A stretch of 64,000 nucleotides of DNA from Chitinophaga sancti. Its GTDB lineage: Bacteria; Bacteroidota; Bacteroidia; Chitinophagales; Chitinophagaceae. The stretch covers positions 62,001 to 126,000 of the forward strand of contig NZ_CP139247.1 in assembly GCF_034087045.1 (NCBI RefSeq), in the 5' to 3' direction. Made by a program: the position numbers and the translations under genes. Position 1 is the stretch's first letter. Each line of letters begins with the position of its first letter. The notes under the pieces are model-generated. The model was given only the letters and a program-made list of their open reading frames with translations. It made no database searches and had not been told where the DNA came from. Shown here piece after piece: positions 37,600 to 46,925 of this stretch.

Positions 37600-39120
37600 C
37601 TACTTTTCCAAAGGATGCTTCTGATTGTCTTTTACATAAAGAAAATCAATAAAGAAAAGCATAAATACCAATTCAACCACAGTTATAAAAAGCTGGTATC
37701 TCAATAAACTAGCTGACGCAATAATAATAAACCCAAAATTCAACAACCACAATATACTTATCATCAGAATCCCCTTAAAATAAGGCGCCTTCATGCGCCT
37801 ATATCCTTTCAATACATAAAAACCGATACCTGTAATAATGAAAATAAAATGAATCAACATATTGATTACCGGGTAAAATGTAAAAAGCGTCGTCCGAAAT
37901 ACTACATTTTTCCTGGGAGCTGTCAGAGAAATCTTTCCAAACCAATTCTTTGCTATCCCACCCAAAGTATCGGGTAAAAAGGTAAAAGGATTATAATCGT
38001 CATAATAAACTTCTGGATATGGTAACATGTATATCCATATGTTCGGTACTACAAAATTCTTAGCATATGTAAACGGGTAACTTTTTAGGATGAACTTGCC
38101 GTATTCATCATACAAAGGAGCCATTTTCGAAAAGTTTTTTATACTAAGAACATAAAATATTGAATCCATCCCTAACTTCTTCTCCTGGTAAGAGATCAAA
38201 GGAGAATTAAACATAAACATATAATAGCTGCCCCACGAAGGATCTGGAGTAAATAACGAAATTTGATACTTTTTGGTTTTATAAAACTGCCTCACTTCTT
38301 TATCCAGTTCCTTAAATTTTACAGGAACAGCCTTTTTTTCATTTTCAGGTACATGTTCATATACATACAAAGCATTACTCGCCACCTTCCAACTTTCAAA
38401 TGGAGAAAACTGCCTCACACCATAAATACGCTCATTTAAATGTGTAGTATAAAGAATAAACCCACCCACCAATAAGAACTGAAAACAAATTCCAAATATC
38501 TTAACACCTAGCCTTAACTGGCTAAAAAATAATGCTACACAACCTATTATTGGATAATACATCGCACTATGGCGCATACTGAATGTAACAAACAATAAAA
38601 GCGCCTGTGTAATCACCATCCATACCTGCGGCCGGAAAATAATCCAAAACAAATTAATTATCCATACCAGGCTAAGTCCTAAAAACAATGCATCAGAAAG
38701 CACCAAATTGCAGGTATACAGATAAATAGGATTTAAAAAAATCAAGACAAACAATATATTGGAAGATAACCTGCTCAAATAGAAAAAATAACGCACTGAA
38801 AAGAAGAAAAATAAAAAGCATACCTCTAGTATAACAAACTGTAATATCAACAAGGCATTTACTGCATGTGTAAACATCCCAATCAACTTGATAAACTTTG
38901 AATACCCTATCGGCCAGGCACTCACGTCTTCATTAGACGTTGCACCCATAATATAATAATAGGAATCAAAAATAATATTAGGATTAGGATAAAAATATTT
39001 AAATAAGAACCAACTCACTATACATATTGCAATAGCTATCCATGCATACAATCTATTCACTGGATCTTTCAACACATAGGATATAAAGTCAGGTGTGGGG
39101 GATTGAACAAATGTTGGCAT
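37600..39120 (-). CDS. Polytopic glycosyltransferase-like membrane protein, paralogue 1
   Basis: Reading from the ATG at 39120 gives 506 residues; a TTG at 39156 would add 12. The N-terminal helix is followed by a luminal/periplasmic loop, YPNPNIIFDSYYYI, which shares its Asp-Ser-Tyr with three paralogues here, then the WPIGYSKF motif and more than ten hydrophobic segments. A soluble insert (about 230-370) precedes the last helices. The architecture fits a GT-C-type transferase that uses a polyprenyl-phosphate sugar donor. This fits the nearby GT2 gene, which could make that donor. No specific family member can be named. Confidence 0.72.
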   Translation of the reverse strand: MPTFVQSPTPDFISYVLKDPVNRLYAWIAIAICIVSWFLFKYFYPNPNIIFDSYYYIMGATSNEDVSAWPIGYSKFIKLIGMFTHAVNALLILQFVILEVCFLFFFFSVRYFFYLSRLSSNILFVLIFLNPIYLYTCNLVLSDALFLGLSLVWIINLFWIIFRPQVWMVITQALLLFVTFSMRHSAMYYPIIGCVALFFSQLRLGVKIFGICFQFLLVGGFILYTTHLNERIYGVRQFSPFESWKVASNALYVYEHVPENEKKAVPVKFKELDKEVRQFYKTKKYQISLFTPDPSWGSYYMFMFNSPLISYQEKKLGMDSIFYVLSIKNFSKMAPLYDEYGKFILKSYPFTYAKNFVVPNIWIYMLPYPEVYYDDYNPFTFLPDTLGGIAKNWFGKISLTAPRKNVVFRTTLFTFYPVINMLIHFIFIITGIGFYVLKGYRRMKAPYFKGILMISILWLLNFGFIIIASASLLRYQLFITVVELVFMLFFIDFLYVKDNQKHPLEK

Positions 39121-39341
39121 GTTTGGGAAATTTGGGATGAACTGTTGGGCTATCAAACACTTTCCTAAGATAAAAAAATTCCTTCAGATCCCGGATATTC
39201 AATTTATTTGACACCGCCATCATATTTCAGGGATAGTTATTTTATTTGTATTTCCTAATCCATTCGCCGGCAGGAACCATTGACGAGTTAACCTGGATAA
39301 AATTTGTAACCCATTCATTGCCCCTTTTAAAAGACATCCGT

Positions 39342-40154
39342 ATGCAAGACCTTCTAAAAAGTATTGATGACGGCACTACTTTACAAACAAATACCAAAAA
39401 AGAGATTAAAAGGCTGTCTGTTATTATACCTGCATACAATGAAGAAAATACTATTCCCCAGATTTTGGATAAGATCAGGAATGTAAGACTCATTCATGAC
39501 ATTGAAAAAGAAATCATTATCATTAATGACTGTTCTATTGACAGCACTGAGAAAGTGATACAATCATATATGTCTGCATGTAATGACACAATTATTAAAT
39601 ACTTCGCCCAACCTGTCAATAGTGGAAAAGGCGCTGCTATTCATACTGGTATCATGCATGCCACTGGAGAATTTCTTTTAATCCAGGATGCGGACCTGGA
39701 ATACGACCCCTATGAATACAATACTTTGCTCAAACCTATTGTACATGGTTTTGCAGATGTTGTATATGGCTCCCGCTTTATGGGTGGCAGTCCTCATCGT
39801 ATTCTATTCTTCTGGCATACCATCGGGAATAAGGTGCTTACATTCCTTTCAAATATGTTTTCCAACCTGAATTTAACAGATATGGAAACAGGATACAAAG
39901 TATTCCGGACAAATATTATACAACAAATCCCACTACAAGAAAAACGTTTTGGTTTTGAGCCGGAAGTAACACTAAAAATTTCCAAAGTGCCCAGGATCCG
40001 GATTTACGAGGTAGGTATCTCTTATTATGGCCGAACCTACCAGGAGGGTAAAAAGATTAACTGGAAAGACGGTGTCAGAACTATTTACTGTATCCTTAAA
40101 TACGGCATAGTGAGCAAATCAATCAAAAACCAAGCTATCCCTAAACAGGCATAA
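39342..40154 (+). CDS. GT2 glycosyltransferase, polyprenyl-phosphate sugar synthase type
   Basis: Starting at the ATG at 39342 gives 270 residues; an upstream TTG at 39246 would add 32 residues without family support. The nucleotide-sugar-binding strand LSVIIPAYNEENT, the D116-x-D118 metal motif in QDADLEYDPYE, and VVYGSRFMGG are typical of the dolichol-phosphate-mannose synthase-like branch (DPM1/GtrB-like without the C-terminal membrane helices). The product likely transfers a hexose from a nucleotide sugar to a lipid phosphate at the inner membrane face. The next gene starts 2 bases after its stop, so they form a pair. Confidence 0.88.
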   Translation: MQDLLKSIDDGTTLQTNTKKEIKRLSVIIPAYNEENTIPQILDKIRNVRLIHDIEKEIIIINDCSIDSTEKVIQSYMSACNDTIIKYFAQPVNSGKGAAIHTGIMHATGEFLLIQDADLEYDPYEYNTLLKPIVHGFADVVYGSRFMGGSPHRILFFWHTIGNKVLTFLSNMFSNLNLTDMETGYKVFRTNIIQQIPLQEKRFGFEPEVTLKISKVPRIRIYEVGISYYGRTYQEGKKINWKDGVRTIYCILKYGIVSKSIKNQAIPKQA

Positions 40155-40156
40155 AC

Positions 40157-40888
40157 ATGGCAAGATCTACAATTGATGAAGTAGGAAAGTCTACGTTGGA
40201 ACATCTCAGCATTGCTGACCGGTTAAACGATTGGATGTTTGAAACCATTCAACCCCATGTAAAGGGCCGTATCCTGGAAATAGGTAGCGGCATTGGAAAT
40301 ATCACTGCCTGCTTTATTAACCATGGCATTCCTCTTTGCGTGAGCGACTACAGCGATCACTATTGCAGCCTGTTAGATCAGAAATTTTTGAATGAACCAC
40401 TTATTGAAGGCATCTTCCAAATCGATCTTGCTGATAAAGATTTTGAATCCCGGTATAGCTCATTAATTGGGCAGTTTGACAGCATTTTCGCACTGAATGT
40501 AGTAGAGCATATTGAGGATGACCATTTAGCTATCGCTAACTGTAAAAAAATGTTAGCCCCAGGGGGGCATCTTATTATCCTGGTTCCCGCCTGGCAATTA
40601 TTATACAATGGATTTGATAAGGAACTGGAGCACTTCAGGCGTTATACCAAAAAGACCGTCACAAAACTATTCAGATCCCAGGGATTAGAAATCCTCAAAA
40701 CCTGGTACTTTAACCTGGCAGGCATTTTAGGTTGGTTTGTTTCAGGAACTATCTTGCGAAAGAAAACCTTACCCGCCGGCCAACTTACGGTCTATAACAA
40801 ATTGGTGCCGATCTTTAAAATTGCGGATCGTCTTACATTTAACCAGCTAGGCCTCTCAGTTATTATTGTTGGAAGAAAGAATGGGTAG
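40157..40888 (+). CDS. Class I SAM-dependent methyltransferase
   Basis: The 243-residue product has a methyltransferase Rossmann core: motif I RILEIGSGIGNIT at 38-50, an acidic position in LCVSDYS near 61, a motif II region FDSIFALNVVEHIEDD near 105-120, and LAPGGHLIILVPAW as post-motif strand. This UbiG/UbiE-like type acts on small molecules, lipids or sugars. It is coupled to the GT2 gene by a 2-base gap, so its substrate could be a lipid-linked glycan or the lipid itself. Its 3' end overlaps the convergent isomerase gene by 26 bp. Confidence 0.85.
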   Translation: MARSTIDEVGKSTLEHLSIADRLNDWMFETIQPHVKGRILEIGSGIGNITACFINHGIPLCVSDYSDHYCSLLDQKFLNEPLIEGIFQIDLADKDFESRYSSLIGQFDSIFALNVVEHIEDDHLAIANCKKMLAPGGHLIILVPAWQLLYNGFDKELEHFRRYTKKTVTKLFRSQGLEILKTWYFNLAGILGWFVSGTILRKKTLPAGQLTVYNKLVPIFKIADRLTFNQLGLSVIIVGRKNG

Positions 40889-41657
40889 GCGCTAGCACTT
40901 TCTTTAACATATTCATCATATAGACATTGATATCCCACTGACTATAGTCAAAGACCATATAAGGATATGGGCCGAATTCAGGTGTGATAGTTAATGTGGA
41001 TTGATCACTATGTTTTCCTGCTATTTGCTTCCACCAGGCTAGATGTACCTGGACTGCCTGTTGCCACTTTTCCTGGCGGGGATCCGGAATCTGTGGTCCT
41101 TCCGGGAATCCTACTCTTGCATGAATATGTGCTGCCCTGTTAATAGCCAATTGCACTGTTTCCTCCTGGTCTTCCAGGTAGGATTCTGCTACAGCCACCC
41201 AATGAGAAATGTCAAATGTGAGCCTTAAATCAGGGTTAGCTAACAGGTAATTTTTAGTTATATGAGCCGCAAAACTGAATTTGCCACGATGCATCTCGTG
41301 CACCACATCATCACCGGCTAACTTAATAAGCGCATTATTCTCCTCCATAGAAAAAATGTCCCTACCTGTCTGGGAGTTTATTTTAACAGAAGGATATTGC
41401 CGTATTCTCTCCAGCCAGGTTCCATATTGATCATAATGCGCATTAAAATCTGGAGTACTGGTATCAAAATGTTGTGGGAGCATTTTTAAGGCATACCTTT
41501 CTGCCAACTCCCATACTTCATCCAATACCTGGTCAGGAGTGTTTGCTGTAATAGCATACTCAATACCATCATAACCCGCTGCCTTTACATTGTTCATAAA
41601 AGCCTCCCAGGTGAAGTGTTCACTCCCCCACCGCGGACAAAAAAATTGCAATTTCAC
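40863..41657 (-). CDS. Sugar phosphate isomerase/epimerase (xylose-isomerase-like TIM barrel)
   Basis: The 264-residue product starts with GTG, whose last bases overlap the stop of the previous gene as GTGA. Barrel motifs of the AP-endonuclease/xylose-isomerase superfamily are visible: GYDGIEYAI near 33-41, DISHWVAVAE with the metal-type Asp and His, and the C-terminal TPEFGPYPYM with Glu. Members isomerise or epimerise free or phosphorylated sugars or inositols. It is the last gene of a coupled operon with a PhyH-type oxygenase and a sugar porter, which suggests breakdown of an imported sugar-like compound. Confidence 0.84.
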   Translation of the reverse strand: MKLQFFCPRWGSEHFTWEAFMNNVKAAGYDGIEYAITANTPDQVLDEVWELAERYALKMLPQHFDTSTPDFNAHYDQYGTWLERIRQYPSVKINSQTGRDIFSMEENNALIKLAGDDVVHEMHRGKFSFAAHITKNYLLANPDLRLTFDISHWVAVAESYLEDQEETVQLAINRAAHIHARVGFPEGPQIPDPRQEKWQQAVQVHLAWWKQIAGKHSDQSTLTITPEFGPYPYMVFDYSQWDINVYMMNMLKKVLAPTHSFFQQ

Positions 41658-42496
41658 GATATGGTAGTTTTGATGATGAGTTTTTCCGGTCTTAAATAAG
41701 GCCGGTTCATATCCACGGTTCCTTTATATGCATAAGGATCTTTCCCTGCCACTAAAACAATATCCCTTAAATCTTCAGTAGCCGGTAAGTGACCATCCTG
41801 GTCCCAGGGTAACATAGAATCAGCGCTCATGTAATGATTCACCAGGGCGGTTCTAAAACAATCCTTCGTCTTGTTCCTACGAGAGCTATGCAAGGTATAA
41901 CCATGGAAAAATACCACGGAACCTGATTTTACTTCTACAGGTATGGCATCTTTTGCAAAAGGCGTCACATCAATGGTATCCACATCTGCATATTCAGAGC
42001 TATTATTCTCCACCCGCCTCATCATATACTTTGGTTTTCCTGGAATAATCCATAGACAACCATTTTCAACAGTCGCATCGTCTATGGCAATCCAAACTCC
42101 TGTCAGGGACCTATCCCTGGTAGGAATATAAAACTCATCCTGGTGCCATGACTGGCCTGCCTTACCTGGTCCCTTCACAAAAAGCATAGACTGCATACAT
42201 TTTACATCAGGACCTATTATTTGCGTTAATACATCCACTACTCCCCTATGAAAGAGTGCTTTATGAATTACAGGCGAAATCTTATGGGGAAAGTGGATCG
42301 CTACATACTTCTTCAATACCTCCTGGTCGCTTATATCACTATCCATTTCAATCATTCCTTCTACCTGCCCCCTTTTACCACTGAAAATATTTGCAGTTTC
42401 TTCTCTGAGTGCAGCGATTTCATCAGCGCTAAATAAATCTGGCACAACAAGAAAACCTGTTTCCTGGTAAGCTTGTATATATGTCAAGGTACTCAT
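41654..42496 (-). CDS. PhyH-family Fe(II)/2-oxoglutarate dioxygenase
   Basis: The 280-residue protein shows the non-haem iron motif His118-x-Asp120 in GQSWHQDEFYIPT and the distal His203 in GYTLHSSRRN, with Arg215 in the position expected to bind 2-oxoglutarate. The conserved WIAIDDATVENGCLWIIPG strand lies between. Phytanoyl-CoA dioxygenase-like enzymes hydroxylate many small molecules. Its ATG overlaps the stop of the sugar-porter gene (ATGA), and its own stop overlaps the isomerase start, so the three proteins are made together. A catabolic step on the transported compound is the likely role. Confidence 0.87.
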   Translation of the reverse strand: MSTLTYIQAYQETGFLVVPDLFSADEIAALREETANIFSGKRGQVEGMIEMDSDISDQEVLKKYVAIHFPHKISPVIHKALFHRGVVDVLTQIIGPDVKCMQSMLFVKGPGKAGQSWHQDEFYIPTRDRSLTGVWIAIDDATVENGCLWIIPGKPKYMMRRVENNSSEYADVDTIDVTPFAKDAIPVEVKSGSVVFFHGYTLHSSRRNKTKDCFRTALVNHYMSADSMLPWDQDGHLPATEDLRDIVLVAGKDPYAYKGTVDMNRPYLRPEKLIIKTTIS

Positions 42497-43815
42497 ATAA
42501 ATAAAGTTTCAATTTCTTCTAATGATTTCCCTTTCGTTTCAGGGATACTTGTAATCACAAATACAAATGCTATAACACAGCACAATGCATAAATACCCAG
42601 GGTAAGCGAGGTACTGAAATATGCCGTCATTACGGGAAAACTATAACTAATCAAAAAGTCAGATAACCAAAGTGCGAAGGTGGATATGGACATCGCCAAC
42701 GCCCGGATATTATTGGGGAAGATCTCTGAAAGATACACCCAGGTCACCGCTCCTAAAGTGCAACCAAAGCTTGCAACATATACCAATACAGAAACCAGGA
42801 TAAGATAATACTTATAAAACTGGAAGTAAAAACATATGGATACTACAATTAAAGAAAGCCCCATTAAGATACTTCCATTCAATAAGAAACGTTTACGTCC
42901 TACCTTATCAACCAATCCAATGGCAATAAATGTAGACAAAACATTTACAATCCCAATAATAATTGTATATAATAATGAATCATTATTACCTAACCCTGTT
43001 TGATTGAAAATAACGGGGGCATAATATAAGATCGCATTAATACCCGTTACCTGTTGAAATACGGCAAGCAAAATGCCCGCTATCATCACCTTCACATATC
43101 TTTTCTCAAACAAACGAACAAAAGAGCTCTTTTCATTTTCTCGGAAACTTTCTTTTATCTGTTGTAGCTCCTGTTGTAATTGATCTGTATAGGTAATCTT
43201 TTGAAGAATCTGCATGGCCTGGGACATCCGCTCTTTTCCAACCAACCACCTTGGAGTTTCTGGCACGAGTAACAATAAACACAAAAATATAAATGAGGGT
43301 ACCACCTGCGATCCGAACATCCAGCGCCAGTTATTCTCACCTATATTATTCAATGCATAATTTGTAAAATAAGCCAGTAAAATCCCTGTTACAATAGCCA
43401 GCTGATACAATGCCACCAACTTGCCTCGCTTATCTGCAGGAGCGATTTCTGCAATATACATGGGCGAAACCATTGCAGCTGCTCCTACCCCTAATCCGCC
43501 TATAATCCTGAATAGAATAAAACTAAAAAGCTTGTGAGAAAGCGCGGCCCCTGCACCTGATAAAGCAAATAACAAAGCACATACAATGAGTGCCATCCGC
43601 CTTCCATATTGATCTGCCAAATATCCGGCAGATAAAGATCCTATCGCACATCCCACCAACCCGGAGCTCACAGCCCATCCTAATGTAACGGCATTCAGCT
43701 TAAAGTAATCCTGGATATATGGGATAGCACCTGAAATAATAGCTGTATCAAAACCAAACAGTAGACCGCCAAGGGCTGCTGTTATACTTATAAGTACAAC
43801 AAAACGACTATTCAT
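42493..43815 (-). CDS. MFS sugar porter
   Basis: The 440-residue protein has twelve membrane helices and the sugar-porter family signatures: GGLLFGFDTAIISGA in helix 1, DQYGRR after helix 2, VPETPRWL before the central loop, QQVTGINAILYYAP in helix 7, and PETKGKSLEEIE at the end. The family (XylE-like) imports hexoses, pentoses or inositol, usually with protons. It is the first gene of the coupled operon with the PhyH and isomerase genes and is divergent from an AraC-type regulator, which probably controls it. Confidence 0.92.
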   Translation of the reverse strand: MNSRFVVLISITAALGGLLFGFDTAIISGAIPYIQDYFKLNAVTLGWAVSSGLVGCAIGSLSAGYLADQYGRRMALIVCALLFALSGAGAALSHKLFSFILFRIIGGLGVGAAAMVSPMYIAEIAPADKRGKLVALYQLAIVTGILLAYFTNYALNNIGENNWRWMFGSQVVPSFIFLCLLLLVPETPRWLVGKERMSQAMQILQKITYTDQLQQELQQIKESFRENEKSSFVRLFEKRYVKVMIAGILLAVFQQVTGINAILYYAPVIFNQTGLGNNDSLLYTIIIGIVNVLSTFIAIGLVDKVGRKRFLLNGSILMGLSLIVVSICFYFQFYKYYLILVSVLVYVASFGCTLGAVTWVYLSEIFPNNIRALAMSISTFALWLSDFLISYSFPVMTAYFSTSLTLGIYALCCVIAFVFVITSIPETKGKSLEEIETLFI

Positions 43816-44032
43816 AAATTGAAGGTAGGCTCTTGCCCCTCCTTCGAATACTACTTTATTATTGAAAACATAAACAATATTAAATGTGAGTATTCCAGGA
43901 ACTACGCCTTCTCCTATTTTATACCTGGCATAAATAAATTAATTTAAACACATCTATAGGAATTACGCACAATCTCTAGCGAAATTTTCGACAGGCAATT
44001 TCATAGCAGTATATCTTCCTAAATTGCTAATA

Positions 44033-45031
44033 ATGACCCTACCATTGTCCATTACAACCCTCATAGGGCAGCCCATTTTGTTTTCCCCAGGCCTGCCAGA
44101 CAACTTTGCGAGCTACCGCTTAGAAGGAGCTAAATCTTTTTATGCACATAGTGAAAATTTTGGTGATCTACTTTACCAACAAATTGCCCATAATGGTTTT
44201 ACTGCATGGATTAGTCACTTTATATTAACCAAACCAGCTGACTTTAAGATAACAGCCAATGTGAACGATCTATTGATGCATTATACCATTAAAGGCTCTA
44301 TGTGTTATATGATAGATAACAAAGAGAGTATTACCAGCGAGCACCAGTTAAACATTGTTGTGTCGCGGCGGTTGAAACATATTATTCGATTTAAAAGCGC
44401 AGGTGTTTACACTGCCATTAATATACACATCCCCATCACTGCACTACAAGAATTTGCAGACAGTTTCCCTGTAGTGAAATTATTCCTTGAAAAAATAAAC
44501 ATCGGCGATGCAGTGACCCTATTAGAGCACAATATGGTGGCACATGAGCGGCTTAGAGGAATTGTACAAGACATCACAGAGCGAAAACTGCTGAGTGCTG
44601 CCGGTGAAAAATACAGGGAACAAAAAACTGGTGAATTGATCATTGAATCCTTAGATATGCTATCACGTTACCTTACCGATGCCAGTGGCCTTAGCGCCGC
44701 AGATCATGAAAGAGGAGAACGGACAGAAGTCCATTTGTTAAAGCATTTAAATATGCCATCTCCTCCAACTTTACGACAATTAGCGAAATTTGCAGGTACC
44801 AATGAGAAGAAACTGGAAGACATCTTCAAGACAAGACATGGAGTAACGGTGTACGACTTCTTCCAGAATGCGCGCATGCGTATCATCTATCGCAAATTGA
44901 CAGAGAGCGATATTCCTTTGCAAGACCTGGCTGATGAATTTGGTTATACAGATTATTCTAGTTTCTCATATGCAGTAAAAAAAAGATTCAGTTACAGCCC
45001 GCGGGAATTGAGAAAAAAGAACCTGGCCTAA
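44033..45031 (+). CDS. AraC-family transcriptional regulator
   Basis: The 332-residue protein (ATG at 44033; a TTG nine bases upstream is a weaker start) has an N-terminal ligand-type region of about 220 residues. The C-terminal AraC double helix-turn-helix follows: LRQLAKFAGTNEKKLEDIF and then IPLQDLADEFGYTDYSSFS with FSYSPRELR at the end, the family signature. It is divergent from the sugar-porter operon and separated from it by about 217 bp, so the shared spacer should hold its operator. It likely activates that operon in response to the sugar; this is inferred from position. Confidence 0.9.
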   Translation: MTLPLSITTLIGQPILFSPGLPDNFASYRLEGAKSFYAHSENFGDLLYQQIAHNGFTAWISHFILTKPADFKITANVNDLLMHYTIKGSMCYMIDNKESITSEHQLNIVVSRRLKHIIRFKSAGVYTAINIHIPITALQEFADSFPVVKLFLEKINIGDAVTLLEHNMVAHERLRGIVQDITERKLLSAAGEKYREQKTGELIIESLDMLSRYLTDASGLSAADHERGERTEVHLLKHLNMPSPPTLRQLAKFAGTNEKKLEDIFKTRHGVTVYDFFQNARMRIIYRKLTESDIPLQDLADEFGYTDYSSFSYAVKKRFSYSPRELRKKNLA

Positions 45032-45190
45032 GTTTGGAATTGCTTCCTCTCCAAACTATTTCCAAATAAGCCTAACACGATGAAGGCAGACTGCATTTAT
45101 CTTTGCTCTACAAAGAGAACAGAATGAATTCTATTTGTTTTCATTTGAAAATACTACAAGAACATTTAATGGTATATTGAGGAAAACTAC

Positions 45191-45222
45191 CGTCCTGGCT
45201 GTCTAGCCGGGACGTTTAATTT
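45191..45222 (+). terminator. Hairpin terminator
   Basis: CGTCCTGGCT and AGCCGGGACG pair over 10 bp with one G-T pair and a 4-base loop, followed by TTTAATTT. It lies 160 bp after the AraC gene and 45 bp before the next gene, on the same strand. Confidence 0.75.
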
Positions 45223-45266
45223 CACCAAATCACATTATTATTATCCTTATAAAACTTATATAAATC

Positions 45267-46745
45267 ATGATTCAACGAAATGCCAATTTTGGGGATCGAA
45301 CCTATTTTGTGCTGATTTCATTTTTCATATTGACACTGGAAGTATTCATTTTAAAATTTATTTATCCATATCCCTCTTTCCTTTTTGACTCCTATTTTTA
45401 TTTAAACAACGCTATTTCAAATGGGGGTAACTGCGTCTGGCCTCCAGGCTATTCTTGGTTCATTCGTATCTGTGGGTTAATTACCCACAATGACCTATTT
45501 CTATTAATGATGCAATATTATGCATATGGAGCAGGAGCACTTTATTTCTACTTTACTTTACAAAAATTCCTGTCGCTAAGCAAATTCGTTAAGGGATTCA
45601 TCTATGTACTATTATTTATTAATCCTGTACATTTATATCTTACCAATTTTATTGCAAGCGATATTCTTTTCCTGGGTTTAACCTTTATATGGTTTGCCCA
45701 ATTAACAAGACTACTATTTAAGGTAGACTTAAATTTACTAATAGCACACACTATTATTATCATACTATGCTTATCTGTTAGAAACCAGGCAATGTTATAT
45801 CCAATATTTAGCATAGGATCCATAATATTTTTCAAAACACCCATCAAACAAAAACTAATTGGCATTCCAATAATTATTTTGGCTGTCTTTACCTACATTC
45901 AATTCATTTCCTACCAAACCGAAAAAGCAATAGGTTTTAGGAAATATAATATTACGAGTGGATGGCAGCTGGCTAATAATATGCTCTTAGCATATACACT
46001 TGCACCCATTAAAAAGGAAGTCAATTACCCTCCTGGATTTAAACCACTAAATAATTACGTCAATAAATTCCCGCTCACATTAAAAGGGAAGACAAAAATT
46101 TTCAATACCCCTATGATGGCGGGGATTTTTATATTAAATTATAGCTTCTCTCCATTAGCTCAATATGCAGTTGACCACAATCCATCCGACTTACATAGCA
46201 TGTCACCGTATAAATATATAGGCATAGGAAAAGCGAACGTAGATGATCTATATAAATCTTATGCAGTATATCTTATAAAAAATTATCCAGGAATTTATCT
46301 CAACTATTACCTAATACCTAATATTTGTCAATTCCTTTGTCCAAACGTTGAATGCCTGAATAAATATAATGTTGAGACGAATGTAATTAACGGAGAAGCA
46401 AAAGTATGGTTTGGTTACCTGAATGATTATATACAATACCCCAATATCAAACCCGAACATGCATTTAACAATTTTGACATATTATTCTTTATTTCAGGTA
46501 TAATATTCATCTTATTGGTAATATTCTATTATGCTAGAAAAGACTTAATTAAACAGGACCCGGCGTTTTCTAAAGTTCTCCCACTAATCATATTCTTCCT
46601 GGCATTAAATTTTGCCTTTATGGTGCTGGCAGCACCGGTCGTGTTGAGGTATCTATTATTAAATCAATTCTTTTTCTTTACATGCGCTGCAATAATAACA
46701 CAAGCAATATGCAACCGGAAGAATCGAAATGAACCCTTAAATTAA
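45267..46745 (+). CDS. Polytopic glycosyltransferase-like membrane protein, paralogue 2
   Basis: The 492-residue protein is built like the paralogues at 37600, 46926 and the C-terminal half of 48505. It has an N-terminal helix, the loop YPYPSFLFDSYFYL with the shared Asp-Ser-Tyr, a WPPGYSWF motif, and then many hydrophobic segments. A shared later block SGWQLANNMLLAY also appears, and a soluble insert lies between about 250 and 390. It is the only one of the four on the plus strand, between the AraC gene and a convergent partner. GT-C-like transfer of sugar from a lipid carrier is the best inference; no assigned family motif is present. Confidence 0.7.
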   Translation: MIQRNANFGDRTYFVLISFFILTLEVFILKFIYPYPSFLFDSYFYLNNAISNGGNCVWPPGYSWFIRICGLITHNDLFLLMMQYYAYGAGALYFYFTLQKFLSLSKFVKGFIYVLLFINPVHLYLTNFIASDILFLGLTFIWFAQLTRLLFKVDLNLLIAHTIIIILCLSVRNQAMLYPIFSIGSIIFFKTPIKQKLIGIPIIILAVFTYIQFISYQTEKAIGFRKYNITSGWQLANNMLLAYTLAPIKKEVNYPPGFKPLNNYVNKFPLTLKGKTKIFNTPMMAGIFILNYSFSPLAQYAVDHNPSDLHSMSPYKYIGIGKANVDDLYKSYAVYLIKNYPGIYLNYYLIPNICQFLCPNVECLNKYNVETNVINGEAKVWFGYLNDYIQYPNIKPEHAFNNFDILFFISGIIFILLVIFYYARKDLIKQDPAFSKVLPLIIFFLALNFAFMVLAAPVVLRYLLLNQFFFFTCAAIITQAICNRKNRNEPLN

Positions 46746-46878
46746 AAATATCACATGCTGAATGTTACTATTCACTCCCTATTGCAAATTTAATATCACT
46801 GATTAAGCGTTTTCTTCCCTGTCATCATTAAAAGACAAATTTCCCATTCTATGTTTCCCCTTAGGTTTATGTGTAAAT

Positions 46879-46910
46879 TCCCACTCTTTTCCCAAAAGAA
46901 AAGAGTGGGA
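46879..46910. terminator. Bidirectional terminator
   Basis: A perfect 13-bp stem: TCCCACTCTTTTC at 46879-46891 and GAAAAGAGTGGGA at 46898-46910 with a 6-base loop. It lies between the convergent genes ending at 46745 and 46926. There is no long T-run outside the stem, but T and A runs occur within it. Confidence 0.75.
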
Positions 46911-46925
46911 GCACAAGCCTTTATT

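Noticed and set aside
39246..39341. TTG start extending the GT2 glycosyltransferase by 32 residues
   Set aside because: The added residues have no family support, and an ATG is present at 39342.
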